Shown here in pieces: positions 50,514 through 59,538 of a stretch of DNA of 64,000 bases; the stretch's first letter is position 1; every line of letters starts with the position of its first letter. The stretch covers positions 434,001 to 498,000 of the forward strand of contig NZ_CP073766.1 in NCBI RefSeq assembly GCF_018255755.1, in the 5' to 3' direction. The DNA is from Chitinophaga sp. HK235 (GTDB taxonomy: Bacteria > Bacteroidota > Bacteroidia > Chitinophagales > Chitinophagaceae). The notes below the pieces were generated by a model, which worked only from the letters and a program-made list of their open reading frames with translations, did no database searches and had not been told where the DNA came from. The translations under genes and the position numbers were made by a program.

Positions 50514-53444
50514 ATGAGTAAGAAAAAGAAAGATAAAAAACACCACCCCGTTCAGAAGAAAACCTTCAAAGGGGTAGTGGAACTGACAAGGTCTGGTATG
50601 GCCTTCGTAATTGTACCTGGTCTTGCCAAAGACATCATGGTAAAGCAGAAAAACCTACACACTGCACTCGATAAAGATGAAGTACTGGTAGACGTTATTA
50701 AACAAGGCCGCGGCGATGGCCGCATGGAAGGCATTATAACGGACGTCCTTAAACGTAATAAAACAGAATTTACCGGCTCCCTGCAGGTCAGCAAAAGCTT
50801 TGGCTTCCTGATCACAGAAAAGGGTATGTTTATGCCGGACATTTATATCCCCGCTAACTCCCTGAAAAATGGGAAATCCGGAGACAAAGCTGTAGTGAAG
50901 ATCGTGGCCTGGGGCGAAAAATCCCGTAAGCCCGTAGGTGAAGTCATCGAAATACTCGATGCCAGCGATACCAACGACCTGGCCATGAAGGAAATCCTCA
51001 TTGAAGCAGGATTCCCGCTCAGCTTCCCTTCAGAAGTAATGACAGAACTGGCTGGACTGAAGGAGGTAATAACGGAAACGGAAGTACGTAAACGTAAGGA
51101 TTGCAGAAATATTCTCACCTTCACCATCGACCCGATCGATGCAAAAGACTTTGACGACGCTATCTCCATACGCCTGCTGAAAAGCGGTTTGTATGAGATC
51201 GGTGTGCATATTGCCGACGTCAGCCACTATGTGATTCCAGGCACCGAGCTGGATAAGGAAGCCGATAAACGGGCTACTTCCGTATATCTGCCTGACCGCG
51301 TACTGCCCATGCTCCCGGAAAAAATCTCCAACGAACTGTGCTCCCTGCGCCCGCATGAAGATAAACTGACCTTCTCCGCCATCTTCCAGATGAATGAAAA
51401 AGGTGAGGTGAAACAACACTGGATAGGAAGGACCATTATCCATTCCAATCATCGGTTTACCTATGAAGACGCCCAGGAGATCATTGAGAAGAAGGAAGGC
51501 CCTTATGAAAAAGAGGTACTGCTGCTCAACAAAATAGCACAGAAGCTGCGTCAGGAGAGATTTACCCGTGGTGCTATCAACTTCTCCTCCCAGGAGGTGC
51601 GGTTTAAGCTCGATGAAAAAGGTAAGCCCATTGGTATTGTGATCAAGGAAAGCAAGGAAGCACACCAGCTGATCGAAGAGTTTATGTTGCTGGCCAACAG
51701 AACGATCGCCGGTTATGTGTCTAAAATACGGATCAATAAACAACCGGTTCCTTTCCCGTACCGTGTGCACGATACCCCCGACACCGACAAACTGAAGGTA
51801 TTTACCTCCTTTGCCGGTAAGTTCGGTTATAAGTTTGACACGAGCAGTCCGGAAAGTATTGCCCGCTCTTTCAATAAGATGTTGCAGCTGGTTCAGGGTA
51901 AACCAGAACAGCATGTACTGGAAACACTGGGCATCCGTACCATGGCTAAAGCCGTATATACGGTAGATAATATCGGGCACTATGGCCTTGGCTTTGAAGA
52001 TTACTGTCACTTTACCTCTCCGATACGCCGTTATCCGGACGTACTCGTACACCGCGTAGTGGCGGAATGCCTGGCCGGCGATATCCATCCCGACAAACAG
52101 ATGGAGAAAAAGTGCAAGCATGATTCAGACATGGAAAGAAAGGCCATGGAGGCGGAAAGAGCTGCCAACAAGTACAAACAGGTGGAGTACATGCAGCAAT
52201 ACATCGGTCATACATTTGAAGGTGTGATCAGTGGTGTGGCACACTTCGGCTTCTGGGTGGAGACCGTAGATACCAAGTGTGAAGGCCTGGTGAGCGTGCA
52301 TAACCTCAACCGTAAAGAAGAATATGTGTTCAACGAAGCGGAATACGCCCTGGTAGGACAAGCCAGCGGCCGTAAGTTCCGGATCGGTGAAAAAATAAAC
52401 ATCCGTGTGGTAGCTGCCAACCTGGCCAAACGCCAGCTGGACTATGATCTGGATGGTGAACTGGCTGCAGCTGGCGGCCGTGAATTCAGGCCTGGCCGTA
52501 GAGAAGACGGCCGTGACCACAAGAAGAAAAAACAAAAACACGGACAACAACAGCCATGGCAGCCCAGAGAGAAAAAGCCATTCACTCCACCGGTAGCAGT
52601 ACCGGCCGTCTCTCTGGAAATACCGGAAGAACCAGTAGTAGACCAGGTGATCGCCGAAACACATGTGGTGGATATTGCCACTCCACCTCCGGTAGCACCC
52701 GTAACCACACCTGAACAGGAAACTCCACTGGTGAAAAAGACGAAGAAAAAATCTGGTGCTAAAAACGGGGAGCCTGTTACCACTACACCTGTGCAGGAGG
52801 AGACAAAAGCTACACCTGCAGCAGAAAAACCAGCTGAAAAAGCACCGGCTGCTGAAAAGAAAACAGCCGGGAAGCCTGTCACTAAAGCCAACGCAGCTAA
52901 AAAGTCAACTGTAGCTGAAGCGCCCGTCGCTAAAGCAGCAGAAGAGAAAGTGCCGGCAGAACCAGCAGGTAAAGCGCCGGCTAAAAAAGCCGCGGCTAAG
53001 AAGGCTGCGGTAGCCAAAGCGCCTGCTAAAACGGCTGCCGTTAAAAAAGCTCCAGCTGCCAAAGCTCCAGCCAAAAAAGCGGCTGCTAAAAAAGCAACAG
53101 CCACCAAAGCCCCTGCTAAAAAGGCTGCCCCTAAGAAGGCTGCAGTAACTAAGGCACCGGCAAAAAAAGCAGCGGCTAAAAAAGCTCCAGTGACCAAGGC
53201 TCCTGCTAAAAAGGCTCCTGCTAAAAAAGCAGCCGTAGCTAAAACACCGGCCCCAAAAGCTGCCGCCAAAAAAGCAACGGTAACCAAGGCTCCAGCTAAA
53301 AAAGCTGTCGCCAAAAAAGCTGCCGTAGCTAAAGCACCGGCCAAAAAAGCAGCTGCTAAAAAAGCAACAGTAACCAAAGCTCCTGCTAAAAAAGCTGTCA
53401 CTGGGAAATCAACACCGGCAAAAAAGAAAACAAAGAATAAATAA
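50514..53444 (+). CDS. rnr: Ribonuclease R with a long Lys/Ala-rich C-terminal tail
   Basis: About 976 residues from the ATG at 50514. Cold-shock-like domains lie at the N-terminus. The RNB exonuclease domain begins near residue 205 with DPIDAKDFDDAI, holding the catalytic aspartates. An S1 domain follows around 560-645 (GHTFEGVISGVAHFGFWVETVD). Residues ~660-815 are low-complexity Pro/Glu/Lys, and ~820-976 are tandem PAKKAAAKKA-type repeats like histone H1 or AlgP. It degrades structured RNA 3' to 5'. The tail is far longer and more regular than the basic tail of E. coli RNase R. Confidence 0.93.
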   Translation: MSKKKKDKKHHPVQKKTFKGVVELTRSGMAFVIVPGLAKDIMVKQKNLHTALDKDEVLVDVIKQGRGDGRMEGIITDVLKRNKTEFTGSLQVSKSFGFLITEKGMFMPDIYIPANSLKNGKSGDKAVVKIVAWGEKSRKPVGEVIEILDASDTNDLAMKEILIEAGFPLSFPSEVMTELAGLKEVITETEVRKRKDCRNILTFTIDPIDAKDFDDAISIRLLKSGLYEIGVHIADVSHYVIPGTELDKEADKRATSVYLPDRVLPMLPEKISNELCSLRPHEDKLTFSAIFQMNEKGEVKQHWIGRTIIHSNHRFTYEDAQEIIEKKEGPYEKEVLLLNKIAQKLRQERFTRGAINFSSQEVRFKLDEKGKPIGIVIKESKEAHQLIEEFMLLANRTIAGYVSKIRINKQPVPFPYRVHDTPDTDKLKVFTSFAGKFGYKFDTSSPESIARSFNKMLQLVQGKPEQHVLETLGIRTMAKAVYTVDNIGHYGLGFEDYCHFTSPIRRYPDVLVHRVVAECLAGDIHPDKQMEKKCKHDSDMERKAMEAERAANKYKQVEYMQQYIGHTFEGVISGVAHFGFWVETVDTKCEGLVSVHNLNRKEEYVFNEAEYALVGQASGRKFRIGEKINIRVVAANLAKRQLDYDLDGELAAAGGREFRPGRREDGRDHKKKKQKHGQQQPWQPREKKPFTPPVAVPAVSLEIPEEPVVDQVIAETHVVDIATPPPVAPVTTPEQETPLVKKTKKKSGAKNGEPVTTTPVQEETKATPAAEKPAEKAPAAEKKTAGKPVTKANAAKKSTVAEAPVAKAAEEKVPAEPAGKAPAKKAAAKKAAVAKAPAKTAAVKKAPAAKAPAKKAAAKKATATKAPAKKAAPKKAAVTKAPAKKAAAKKAPVTKAPAKKAPAKKAAVAKTPAPKAAAKKATVTKAPAKKAVAKKAAVAKAPAKKAAAKKATVTKAPAKKAVTGKSTPAKKKTKNK
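52966..53430 (+). repeat. Coding tandem repeat for KAPAKKAAAKKA-type segment
   Basis: The end of rnr consists of degenerate codon repeats for Lys-Ala-Pro-Ala-Lys-Lys-Ala units, 10-14 residues long. Codon use varies between copies, so the protein repeat is older or more conserved than the DNA repeat. Confidence 0.8.
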
Positions 53445-53464
53445 TAAAACACCGTCTATTTGAG

Positions 53465-54436
53465 ATGCATTCATTTAAAGAGTTAATAGCGCAGTTCAGC
53501 CAGCAGTTTGATCAATGGCATTTCCCGGGAGAACCAAAAAATCTGTACAATGCAGCGTCCCATATTCTGGGCATAGGCGGAAAAAGAATACGCCCTGTAT
53601 TGTGTCTGATGGGGAATGAACTGTTTGAGGACCTGCACCAGGATGCCTTTCATGTAGGTAATGCGGTAGAGCTGTTCCATAACTTTACCCTCATCCACGA
53701 CGATATCATGGATAAGGCGCCAATCAGACGCGGCCAGCCTACCGTACATATGGTTTACGGTGATACAGCCGCTATCCTGGCCGGTGACGTGATGTTGATC
53801 AATGTATATGAACATCTCAACAAAGTACAGGCCCGCTACAAACAAAAAATCATTTCTGTGTTTAATAAAGCTGCCATTGAAGTATGCGAAGGGCAGCAGA
53901 TAGACATGGACTTTGAAAAGATGGAACCGGAGCAGGTACAATACGATGACTACGTACGGATGATAGGCCTGAAAACCTCCGTGCTTCTGGCTGCCAGCCT
54001 TCAGCTGGGTGCCATCATCGGTGGTGGTAGTGAAGGAAACCAGGACCATATCTATTCATTCGGTAAAAATATCGGCATCGCTTTCCAGATCCAGGACGAT
54101 TTCCTCGATGCCTTCGGAGACCCCGACAAATTCGGAAAACAACAGGGCGGGGATATCCTGGTCAACAAAAAAACATTCCTGTTGCTGAAAGCCCTCGAGC
54201 TGTGTAATGCAGCCCAGCGAGCAGAACTGAAAAAGCTGATGGAAACATCTCCTGACGATAAGGTAAACCGCGTACTGGACCTCTTCCGCACCTGTAAGGT
54301 GGACGAATGGGCCGAAAAAGAAAAGGAACGTTTTCAGCAAAAAGCTTTCGCCAGTCTGGAAGACATCGCTGTACTGTCGGCCCGTAAAAAACCATTGATG
54401 GAGTTGGCCGACTTCCTTTTAAACCGTCAGCAATAA
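53465..54436 (+). CDS. Polyprenyl diphosphate synthase (trans-isoprenyl type)
   Basis: A 323-residue protein with both aspartate-rich motifs: DDIMDKAPIRRGQPT and DDFLDAFGD. The early GGKRIRPVL binds diphosphate. Isopentenyl units are added head-to-tail. Product length cannot be set by inspection; in this group the partner could be quinone or carotenoid synthesis. The gene starts 20 bases after rnr and may be cotranscribed with it. Confidence 0.9.
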   Translation: MHSFKELIAQFSQQFDQWHFPGEPKNLYNAASHILGIGGKRIRPVLCLMGNELFEDLHQDAFHVGNAVELFHNFTLIHDDIMDKAPIRRGQPTVHMVYGDTAAILAGDVMLINVYEHLNKVQARYKQKIISVFNKAAIEVCEGQQIDMDFEKMEPEQVQYDDYVRMIGLKTSVLLAASLQLGAIIGGGSEGNQDHIYSFGKNIGIAFQIQDDFLDAFGDPDKFGKQQGGDILVNKKTFLLLKALELCNAAQRAELKKLMETSPDDKVNRVLDLFRTCKVDEWAEKEKERFQQKAFASLEDIAVLSARKKPLMELADFLLNRQQ

Positions 54437-54603
54437 TTTTTTTATTTAAAATCGCATTATATTCGCGTCTTTCTCAGGATCGGCCTGAAAAAAATGAGTA
54501 AATGATTATTTTTTAATATAATAATCCTATATTCATTTTTCGGGCCCCCTGGGCAAGATTTTTTTATTTAAAGACACCTTAAAACAACGTAATTCCTTCG
54601 CCA

Positions 54604-56229
54604 ATGTCTAACTCGCTGTTTCGAAAAAAGTCCCTGTCCACGATTATTAAAGATGCCAATGAAGGAATGACTGATGGTATCGAAACAGGAGCGGGCATGA
54701 ATAAAGTGCTGAAAGTTAAAGACCTGACAGCCATGGGAATTGCGGCAGTCATTGGTGCAGGTATCTTCTCTACCATCGGGGAGGCCTCTTATCATGGTGG
54801 TCCGGGCGTGTCGTTGCTTTTTGTGATCACAGCCATCACTTGTGGCTTTTCTGCACTTTGTTATGCTGAATTCGCTTCCCGCGTACCGGTATCCGGTAGT
54901 GCTTATACTTATTCATATGTGACTTTCGGTGAACTGGCGGCCTGGGTGATAGGATGGGCCCTGATCCTGGAATATGCCATTGGCAATATTGCCGTGGCCA
55001 TCTCCTGGAGCGGTTATTTCAACAATCTCCTCCGCGGTATTGGTCTTGGCCTGCCAGACTGGTTGTCCAGCAATTACGACAGTGCTACAAAGGCTACCAT
55101 AGATGCGGCTCCGCATATTTTTGGTGTGCCTTTTATTGTCAATCTGCCGGCATTTATGATCGTAGTGCTGATTACCTATCTCGCCTATGTAGGCATCCGG
55201 GAAAGTAAAAAGAGCGCCAACTTTATGGTGGGCCTCAAGATCCTGGTTATCCTTTTTGTGATCGTATTGGGCTTCTTTTATGTGAATACTGCCAACTGGC
55301 AGCCTTTTATGCCTAATGGTTTCTCCGGGGTGTTAAAAGGTGTGTCTGCCGTATTTTTTGCCTATATCGGCTTCGATGCAGTTAGTACTACGGCAGAAGA
55401 ATGTGCCAATCCGCAGCGCGATCTGCCTAAAGGCATGATTTATTCGCTGATAATCTGTACTGTCCTGTATGTGCTCATTTCTTTTGTGCTTACTGGTATG
55501 GTACCGTACTACAAGCTGAAAGTAGAAGATCCACTGGCTTTTGTTTTTAATGAAGTGAACCTGCGTGGTGTTGGTTACATCATCTCTGTTAGTGCAGTAG
55601 TGGCCACCACCAGCGTATTGCTGGTATTCCAGATCGGACAGCCCCGTATCTGGATGAGCATGAGCCGTGATGGCCTGTTACCTAAAAAATTCAGTAAAAT
55701 ACATCCGCGTTTTAAAACGCCTTCTTTCGCCACCATCATTACCGGTGTCATAGTAGGTGTGCCGGCCCTGTTTCTCAACCTGACCATCGTGACAGACCTG
55801 ACCAGCATCGGGACCCTGTTTGCCTTCATCCTCGTATGTGGCGGAGTGCTTATGCTGCCTCCACAGGAGAAAACAGCCGAAAAACGCTTCCGTCTGCCTT
55901 ATATCAGCGGACAAATCATTGTGCCGGTAATAGTAGTCGTGCTGATCGTGCTTTTCCGGGACGAAATTGCCCGGAAATTGTCTTTCGCTGAAGGCTGGGA
56001 AGTATGGAAACATAATATACCCTTCTTTTTCTTCACCATCGTGACCATCCTGATCACATGGTTCTCCATCGTACGCAAACTATCGCTGATACCGGTGCTC
56101 GGGCTCCTCAGCTGTTTTTACCTGATGACGGAAATCGCACTCAAAAACTGGATCGTATTTTCGATCTGGCTGGTCATCGGACTCAGCATTTACTTCCTGT
56201 ATAGCTATCGTAACAGTAAGCTGCGGTAG
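54604..56229 (+). CDS. APC family amino acid permease
   Basis: A 541-residue protein. The first ~45 residues are cytoplasmic, followed by about 12 transmembrane segments. The APC motif GIAAVIGAGIFSTIGEASYHGGPGVSLLFVI is TM1, and GFDAVSTTAEECANPQRDLPKGMI is the conserved loop-TM6/8 signature. The overall type resembles the CAT/YfnA cationic amino acid transporters. It imports or exchanges amino acids. No partner gene. Confidence 0.92.
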   Translation: MSNSLFRKKSLSTIIKDANEGMTDGIETGAGMNKVLKVKDLTAMGIAAVIGAGIFSTIGEASYHGGPGVSLLFVITAITCGFSALCYAEFASRVPVSGSAYTYSYVTFGELAAWVIGWALILEYAIGNIAVAISWSGYFNNLLRGIGLGLPDWLSSNYDSATKATIDAAPHIFGVPFIVNLPAFMIVVLITYLAYVGIRESKKSANFMVGLKILVILFVIVLGFFYVNTANWQPFMPNGFSGVLKGVSAVFFAYIGFDAVSTTAEECANPQRDLPKGMIYSLIICTVLYVLISFVLTGMVPYYKLKVEDPLAFVFNEVNLRGVGYIISVSAVVATTSVLLVFQIGQPRIWMSMSRDGLLPKKFSKIHPRFKTPSFATIITGVIVGVPALFLNLTIVTDLTSIGTLFAFILVCGGVLMLPPQEKTAEKRFRLPYISGQIIVPVIVVVLIVLFRDEIARKLSFAEGWEVWKHNIPFFFFTIVTILITWFSIVRKLSLIPVLGLLSCFYLMTEIALKNWIVFSIWLVIGLSIYFLYSYRNSKLR

Positions 56230-56284
56230 GCCAAATCCGGCTTATTTTTCGTAACTTAATAGCAGTTCTTTAAAATCATATTTT

Positions 56285-56752
56285 ATGAACATGCTACAAA
56301 GAGTTGTGAGATGGGGTGAAACACATTACCCCTTATGGTTGAACGTAGTACGTATCATGCTGGGCCTGTTCCTCATGTGGGTGGGCGTGTTATTTGTCAT
56401 GAACAGAGATGCGCTGGACGCCCTGATCAAACAAAGCCCTGCATTGGTCACTTTCGCCTTCTTCGTTGCACACTACATTGTTTTTGTGCATACAGTAGGT
56501 GGACTGTTCATAGCCATGGGCCTGGAAACCAGGTTTTGTGCACTGCTAAACATCCCGATCCTGCTGGGAGCAGTACTGTTCGTACATTCAGGTACGGGCT
56601 TGTTCCAGGTGTATCCGGTATTGGGGCTGTCTTTGCTGGTGCTGGTCCTGCTGATCGTTTTTGCCATTGCAGGCAGCGGGCGTATCTCTGTGGATGAGTT
56701 TATGCGGCGGCACCCGGAAAGGCACCGTAAGCATACCTACATCGACTTCTAA
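56285..56752 (+). CDS. DoxX-like membrane protein
   Basis: A 155-residue protein with four transmembrane segments. VVRIMLGLFLMWVGVLFV, VAHYIVFVHTVGGLFIAMGLETRFCALLNIPILLGAV and the C-terminal basic tail RRHPERHRKHTYIDF fit the DoxX/SURF4 superfamily. The functions of these proteins vary (thiosulfate:quinone oxidoreductase subunits, thiol-linked roles); none is provable here. Confidence 0.75.
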   Translation: MNMLQRVVRWGETHYPLWLNVVRIMLGLFLMWVGVLFVMNRDALDALIKQSPALVTFAFFVAHYIVFVHTVGGLFIAMGLETRFCALLNIPILLGAVLFVHSGTGLFQVYPVLGLSLLVLVLLIVFAIAGSGRISVDEFMRRHPERHRKHTYIDF

Positions 56753-56871
56753 GCCCTGAATTTAATATAGTCGTACCTGTGAGTACACCATTTTAATGGC
56801 GCAGGTAACTATTTGTCTTCTCCAAAACATAAATCTTCCGCCCTCTTCCGCTCAATTCCCCGCCAAATTTC

Positions 56872-56879
56872 TATTTTTG
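56872..56879 (+). promoter_or_regulatory. -7 promoter box of the DUF2027-Smr gene
   Basis: TATTTTTG matches TAnnTTTG and ends 18 bases before the ATG at 56898. It overlaps the longer frame starting at 56796 and so supports the shorter start. Confidence 0.45.
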
Positions 56880-56897
56880 TGCCAGAAGAATGCAATT

Positions 56898-57950
56898 ATG
56901 AAATACCAAACAGGAGACAAGATATTACTGTTGAGCTCAAAAGAAGAAGGTACAGTCGTCGATATTGTCAATGACAATATGGTGATGATTGAAGTGAAAG
57001 GCACTACTTTTCCGGTGTATCTGGACCAGATAGATTTTCCTTATTTCCATCGTTTTACTCAGCAAAAACTGGTGAAGGAAAAACCGAAGCTGATCCCGGG
57101 AGATGAAATCAAGGTAGACAGAAGCAAATACGAAGTATTCAAGACAGATAAGGGCATGTTCCTGTCTATCTTGCCGGTATACCAGTTTGATGGCTATGAT
57201 GAAACCGTGAAGCTGATGAAGTTTCACCTTTTCAATGACACGCCGTATGCCATGCGCTTTTATTTCCAGATCTGGCTCAACAACCAGATGGACCTGGAGA
57301 TAAAGAATGAAATACAGCCGTACAACCACTTCTATCTGTCAGATCTGATTTTCGAATCGCTGAATGATAATCCGCGGTTTGAGTTTACTTTCTTTTTGAA
57401 AGAGCCACAGCCTAAACTGGCTGCTTCCGTGAAAAAAACCTGGAAGATCAAGCCTAAACAGATGTTTACGCAACTGGAAGAACTGCGTACCAAGGCGGAA
57501 GCCACGCTCACCTATACGCTGTTTGACAAGTTTCCGGAGAAAGAGCCTGAACCACCGGCTCCGGTAGAAGCGCCTGTCAGCAAAAAGAAACCGGTTGCCA
57601 GCATCGGATCCGGCAACTTCGCCAGTCTGCTCAGTAAAATACAATTACAGCCAGAAACAACGCTGGAGCCGAAACAGGAAGTAGACCTGCATATAGAAGC
57701 CCTCGAAAAAAACTGGAAAGGGCTGAGCAATATTGCCATCCTGGCTATCCAGCTCAATGCTTTCCAGCGTTACCTGGACCTGGCCATCAGCCACCATCAG
57801 CATAACATAATCGTTATTCATGGTGTAGGCAAAGGCAAGCTGAAAGATGAAATCCACCAGATCCTCCGTCAGATACCGGAAGTAGCTTCTTTTGTGAACC
57901 AATACCACGGCAAATATGGTTATGGCGCTACAGAAATAACCTTCAGATAA
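56898..57950 (+). CDS. DUF2027 / Smr domain protein
   Basis: 350 residues from MKYQTGDKILLLSSKEEGTVV; the frame extends 34 codons upstream, but that part overlaps a -7 box. N-terminal DUF2027-type region (residues 1-~200) and C-terminal Smr domain with VDLHIEAL and IVIHGVGKGKLKDEIHQIL motifs. Smr domains of MutS2-like proteins cut or bind branched nucleic acid; the nuclease motif DLHG is here VDLHI. A proline/glutamate linker separates the two halves. The role in Bacteroidota is not established. Confidence 0.83.
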   Translation: MKYQTGDKILLLSSKEEGTVVDIVNDNMVMIEVKGTTFPVYLDQIDFPYFHRFTQQKLVKEKPKLIPGDEIKVDRSKYEVFKTDKGMFLSILPVYQFDGYDETVKLMKFHLFNDTPYAMRFYFQIWLNNQMDLEIKNEIQPYNHFYLSDLIFESLNDNPRFEFTFFLKEPQPKLAASVKKTWKIKPKQMFTQLEELRTKAEATLTYTLFDKFPEKEPEPPAPVEAPVSKKKPVASIGSGNFASLLSKIQLQPETTLEPKQEVDLHIEALEKNWKGLSNIAILAIQLNAFQRYLDLAISHHQHNIIVIHGVGKGKLKDEIHQILRQIPEVASFVNQYHGKYGYGATEITFR

Positions 57951-57970
57951 TTACGCTGATTTATTTTAAT

Positions 57971-58155
57971 CCCAGGGCTAAAGCCCTGGGCTATATTTGT
58001 TTTACGATCAACCAGGTGGAAAAGAATGCTATCCCGTAGCTGGAGTTTCCTAAGCTAAAGCTAACATAGCCTTGGGCTTTAGTGAGCTTTTGCGGCGGGC
58101 ACTCAGGCAAGTTACACCTGCTGAAACTAACATAGCCCAGGGCTTCAGCCCTGGG
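57971..58155. repeat. REP-like palindrome pair upstream of rnpB
   Basis: Two 20-base palindromes CCCAGGGCTnnAGCCCTGGG lie at 57971-57990 (centre AA) and 58136-58155 (centre TC). Between them the segment CTAACATAGCC..GGGCTT repeats near 58060 and 58127, so the block is built from diverged copies. Paired GC-rich palindromes of this kind resemble REP/BIME elements mobilised by RAYT transposases. No RAYT gene is in the window. Confidence 0.7.
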
Positions 58156-58201
58156 AGCTAAAATAATTAGCAAAAAGTGTTAAAATCAGTATAATACTGC
58201 T

Positions 58202-58209
58202 TACCTTTG
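58202..58209 (+). promoter_or_regulatory. -7 promoter box of rnpB
   Basis: TACCTTTG matches TAnnTTTG, ending 5-8 bases before the predicted 5' end of RNase P RNA. Because the RNA end is independently fixed by its P1 stem, this calibrates the distance used for other boxes in this window. Confidence 0.6.
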
Positions 58210-58213
58210 CGCT

Positions 58214-58582
58214 CCAACTACAAACCGTGCTATCGTTCCTTTGGCTTGTCTGAAGGGAAGGAAAGTCCGGACAGCGTAGAGCAACACACCACCTAACGGG
58301 TGGGCTCCGGCTTGCCGGAGACAGAGAGTGCCACAGAAAATTACCGCCCTGTTTCGGCGGGGTAAGGGTGAAAATGTGGGGTAAGAGCCCACGGTGCAGG
58401 CAGGTAACTGTTTGTGCGGGTAAACCTTGTGTGCTGAAATGCCATGTATACGGACGCTTGAGGGCTGCTCGCCCGATGTCCGAGGGTAGGCAGATACAGG
58501 GGGCGTGTGAACGTCACCGCAGATAAATGATAGCAGCCCTGGCTTTGCCAGGGAACAGAATCCGGCTTACAGGTTTGTAGTT
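58214..58582 (+). ncRNA. rnpB: RNase P RNA (bacterial type A)
   Basis: The catalytic RNA that matures the 5' ends of tRNAs. Conserved parts are readable in order: GGAAAGTCCGGAC (CR-I) near 58260, ACAGAAAATTACCGCC near 58333, GGTAAGGGTGAAAATGTGGG and GTAAGAGCCCAC (58363-58392), and near the 3' end the CR-V strand AGATAAATGATAGC and ACAGAATCCGGCTTA. P1 is formed by 58218-58226 with 58572-58580. A run of seven T residues follows at 58581. The coding-looking frames on the other strand here are chance. Confidence 0.95.
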
Positions 58583-58654
58583 TTTTTCTTCTCCTCTGCT
58601 TTGATATTACAAAATAAGCATCTATCTTCTCATTCTTATTTAATCCTATTTTTT

Positions 58655-59068
58655 ATGACGCAACGAGACGAACGTAACTGGGGCACCTTTGTACACCTGG
58701 GTGGCATTGTAGGCTCAGTTATTTATAATGCTGCCGGAAATATCATTCTTGTACTGATATTATGGCTTATCAAACGTGATCAGTCCAAATTTGTGGATGA
58801 TCAGGGTAAAGAAGCCATCAACTTTCAGATAACCATTAGTTTGCTGGGAGTCCTGATTAGTGTATTGGGTGGTATTTTCGACGGATTATGGTCACTGGGA
58901 AATCTGATCCTCCAGGCCCGCGGGGATATGTTCCATTCAGGCTGGAGCTGGTATAAACTTCACGGCATCTTATGGGTGGTGAATGTTATCTTCAGTATTA
59001 TAGCGGCGGTGAAAGCTAATGAAGGTGTTTCCTACAAATATCCGTTTTCACTGAGACTGGTAAAATAA
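58655..59068 (+). CDS. DUF4870-type small membrane protein
   Basis: 137 residues from MTQRDERNWGTF; the frame extends 18 codons upstream but the internal start matches the family. Three to four hydrophobic segments; the sequence DQSKFVDDQGKEAINFQITI is a good match to the DUF4870/Tic20-like pattern. Function unknown. It lies just after rnpB and is convergent with HxlR (7-base gap). Confidence 0.8.
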   Translation: MTQRDERNWGTFVHLGGIVGSVIYNAAGNIILVLILWLIKRDQSKFVDDQGKEAINFQITISLLGVLISVLGGIFDGLWSLGNLILQARGDMFHSGWSWYKLHGILWVVNVIFSIIAAVKANEGVSYKYPFSLRLVK

Positions 59069-59075
59069 ATGGTCT

Positions 59076-59429
59076 TTACTTGATTTTTTGCCGGTGTTTT
59101 AATCCCCAGTCTACCAGACTGTCGTTTACTGTAAAAACACTTAGCCCGTAGGAAGTGATGGCATAACTCACACTTACCGGTTTGGTGTCTCTGACAGTCC
59201 GGGTGATGAGCAGGTTAATTTCAAGGTCCTGCAATTCTTTTGTTAGCATTTTTGCAGAGATACCTTCTATCTCCCTTTGAATTTTTTTGAAAGTGTTGAC
59301 TTCATCAACATGGTTGTTGAGATGGCGCATGATCCTTAACTTCCATTTGCCACCCAGGACTTCCAGGCTATCGCGAATAGCCGCCAGCTCTTGTTCACAA
59401 GTAGCATTTTGTTTATCAGACTGTTTCAT
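59076..59429 (-). CDS. HxlR family transcriptional regulator
   Basis: A 117-residue protein. HxlR winged helix: LEVLGGKWKLRIMRHLNNHVDEVNTFKKIQREIEGISAKMLTKELQDLEINLLITRTVRDTKPVSVSYAI. A single Cys (TCEQELAAI) near the N-terminus could be redox-sensing. It is divergent from a PhzF-like gene across a 109-base gap that holds a perfect 36-bp palindrome, so it probably represses both itself and the phzF-like gene. Confidence 0.9.
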   Translation of the reverse strand: MKQSDKQNATCEQELAAIRDSLEVLGGKWKLRIMRHLNNHVDEVNTFKKIQREIEGISAKMLTKELQDLEINLLITRTVRDTKPVSVSYAITSYGLSVFTVNDSLVDWGLKHRQKIK

Positions 59430-59445
59430 ATTTCAAGTGTAAGAT

Positions 59446-59481
59446 AGTTAACCAGAGGTAACCGGTTACCTCTGGTTAACT
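59446..59481. promoter_or_regulatory. Perfect 36-bp palindrome, probable HxlR operator
   Basis: Bases 59446-59463 and 59464-59481 are exact reverse complements (18-base arms, no spacer), containing GGTAACC at the centre and GTTAACC at both ends. It lies between the divergent HxlR and PhzF starts, upstream of the phzF -7 box at 59508-59515. Two overlapping dimers could bind. Confidence 0.75.
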
Positions 59482-59507
59482 CATGCCGAAAATAAACTAT
59501 TGCTGTC

Positions 59508-59515
59508 TAATTTTG
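59508..59515 (+). promoter_or_regulatory. -7 promoter box of the phzF-like gene
   Basis: TAATTTTG matches TAnnTTTG, 24 bases before the start. The 36-bp palindrome ends 26 bases upstream of it, covering the -33 area. Confidence 0.45.
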
Positions 59516-59538
59516 AAATCCTAACAGATGCTTAAACA

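Noticed and set aside
52442..53452. A 336-codon minus-strand frame that looks like a hydrophobic repeat protein (AFLAGALVT...)
   Set aside because: It is only the reverse complement of the Lys/Ala repeat of RNase R, where AAG/AAA and GCT codons read as Leu, Phe and Ala.
58201..58392. Short minus-strand coding frames in the rnpB region
   Set aside because: The region is fully explained by RNase P RNA with its conserved blocks and P1 stem.
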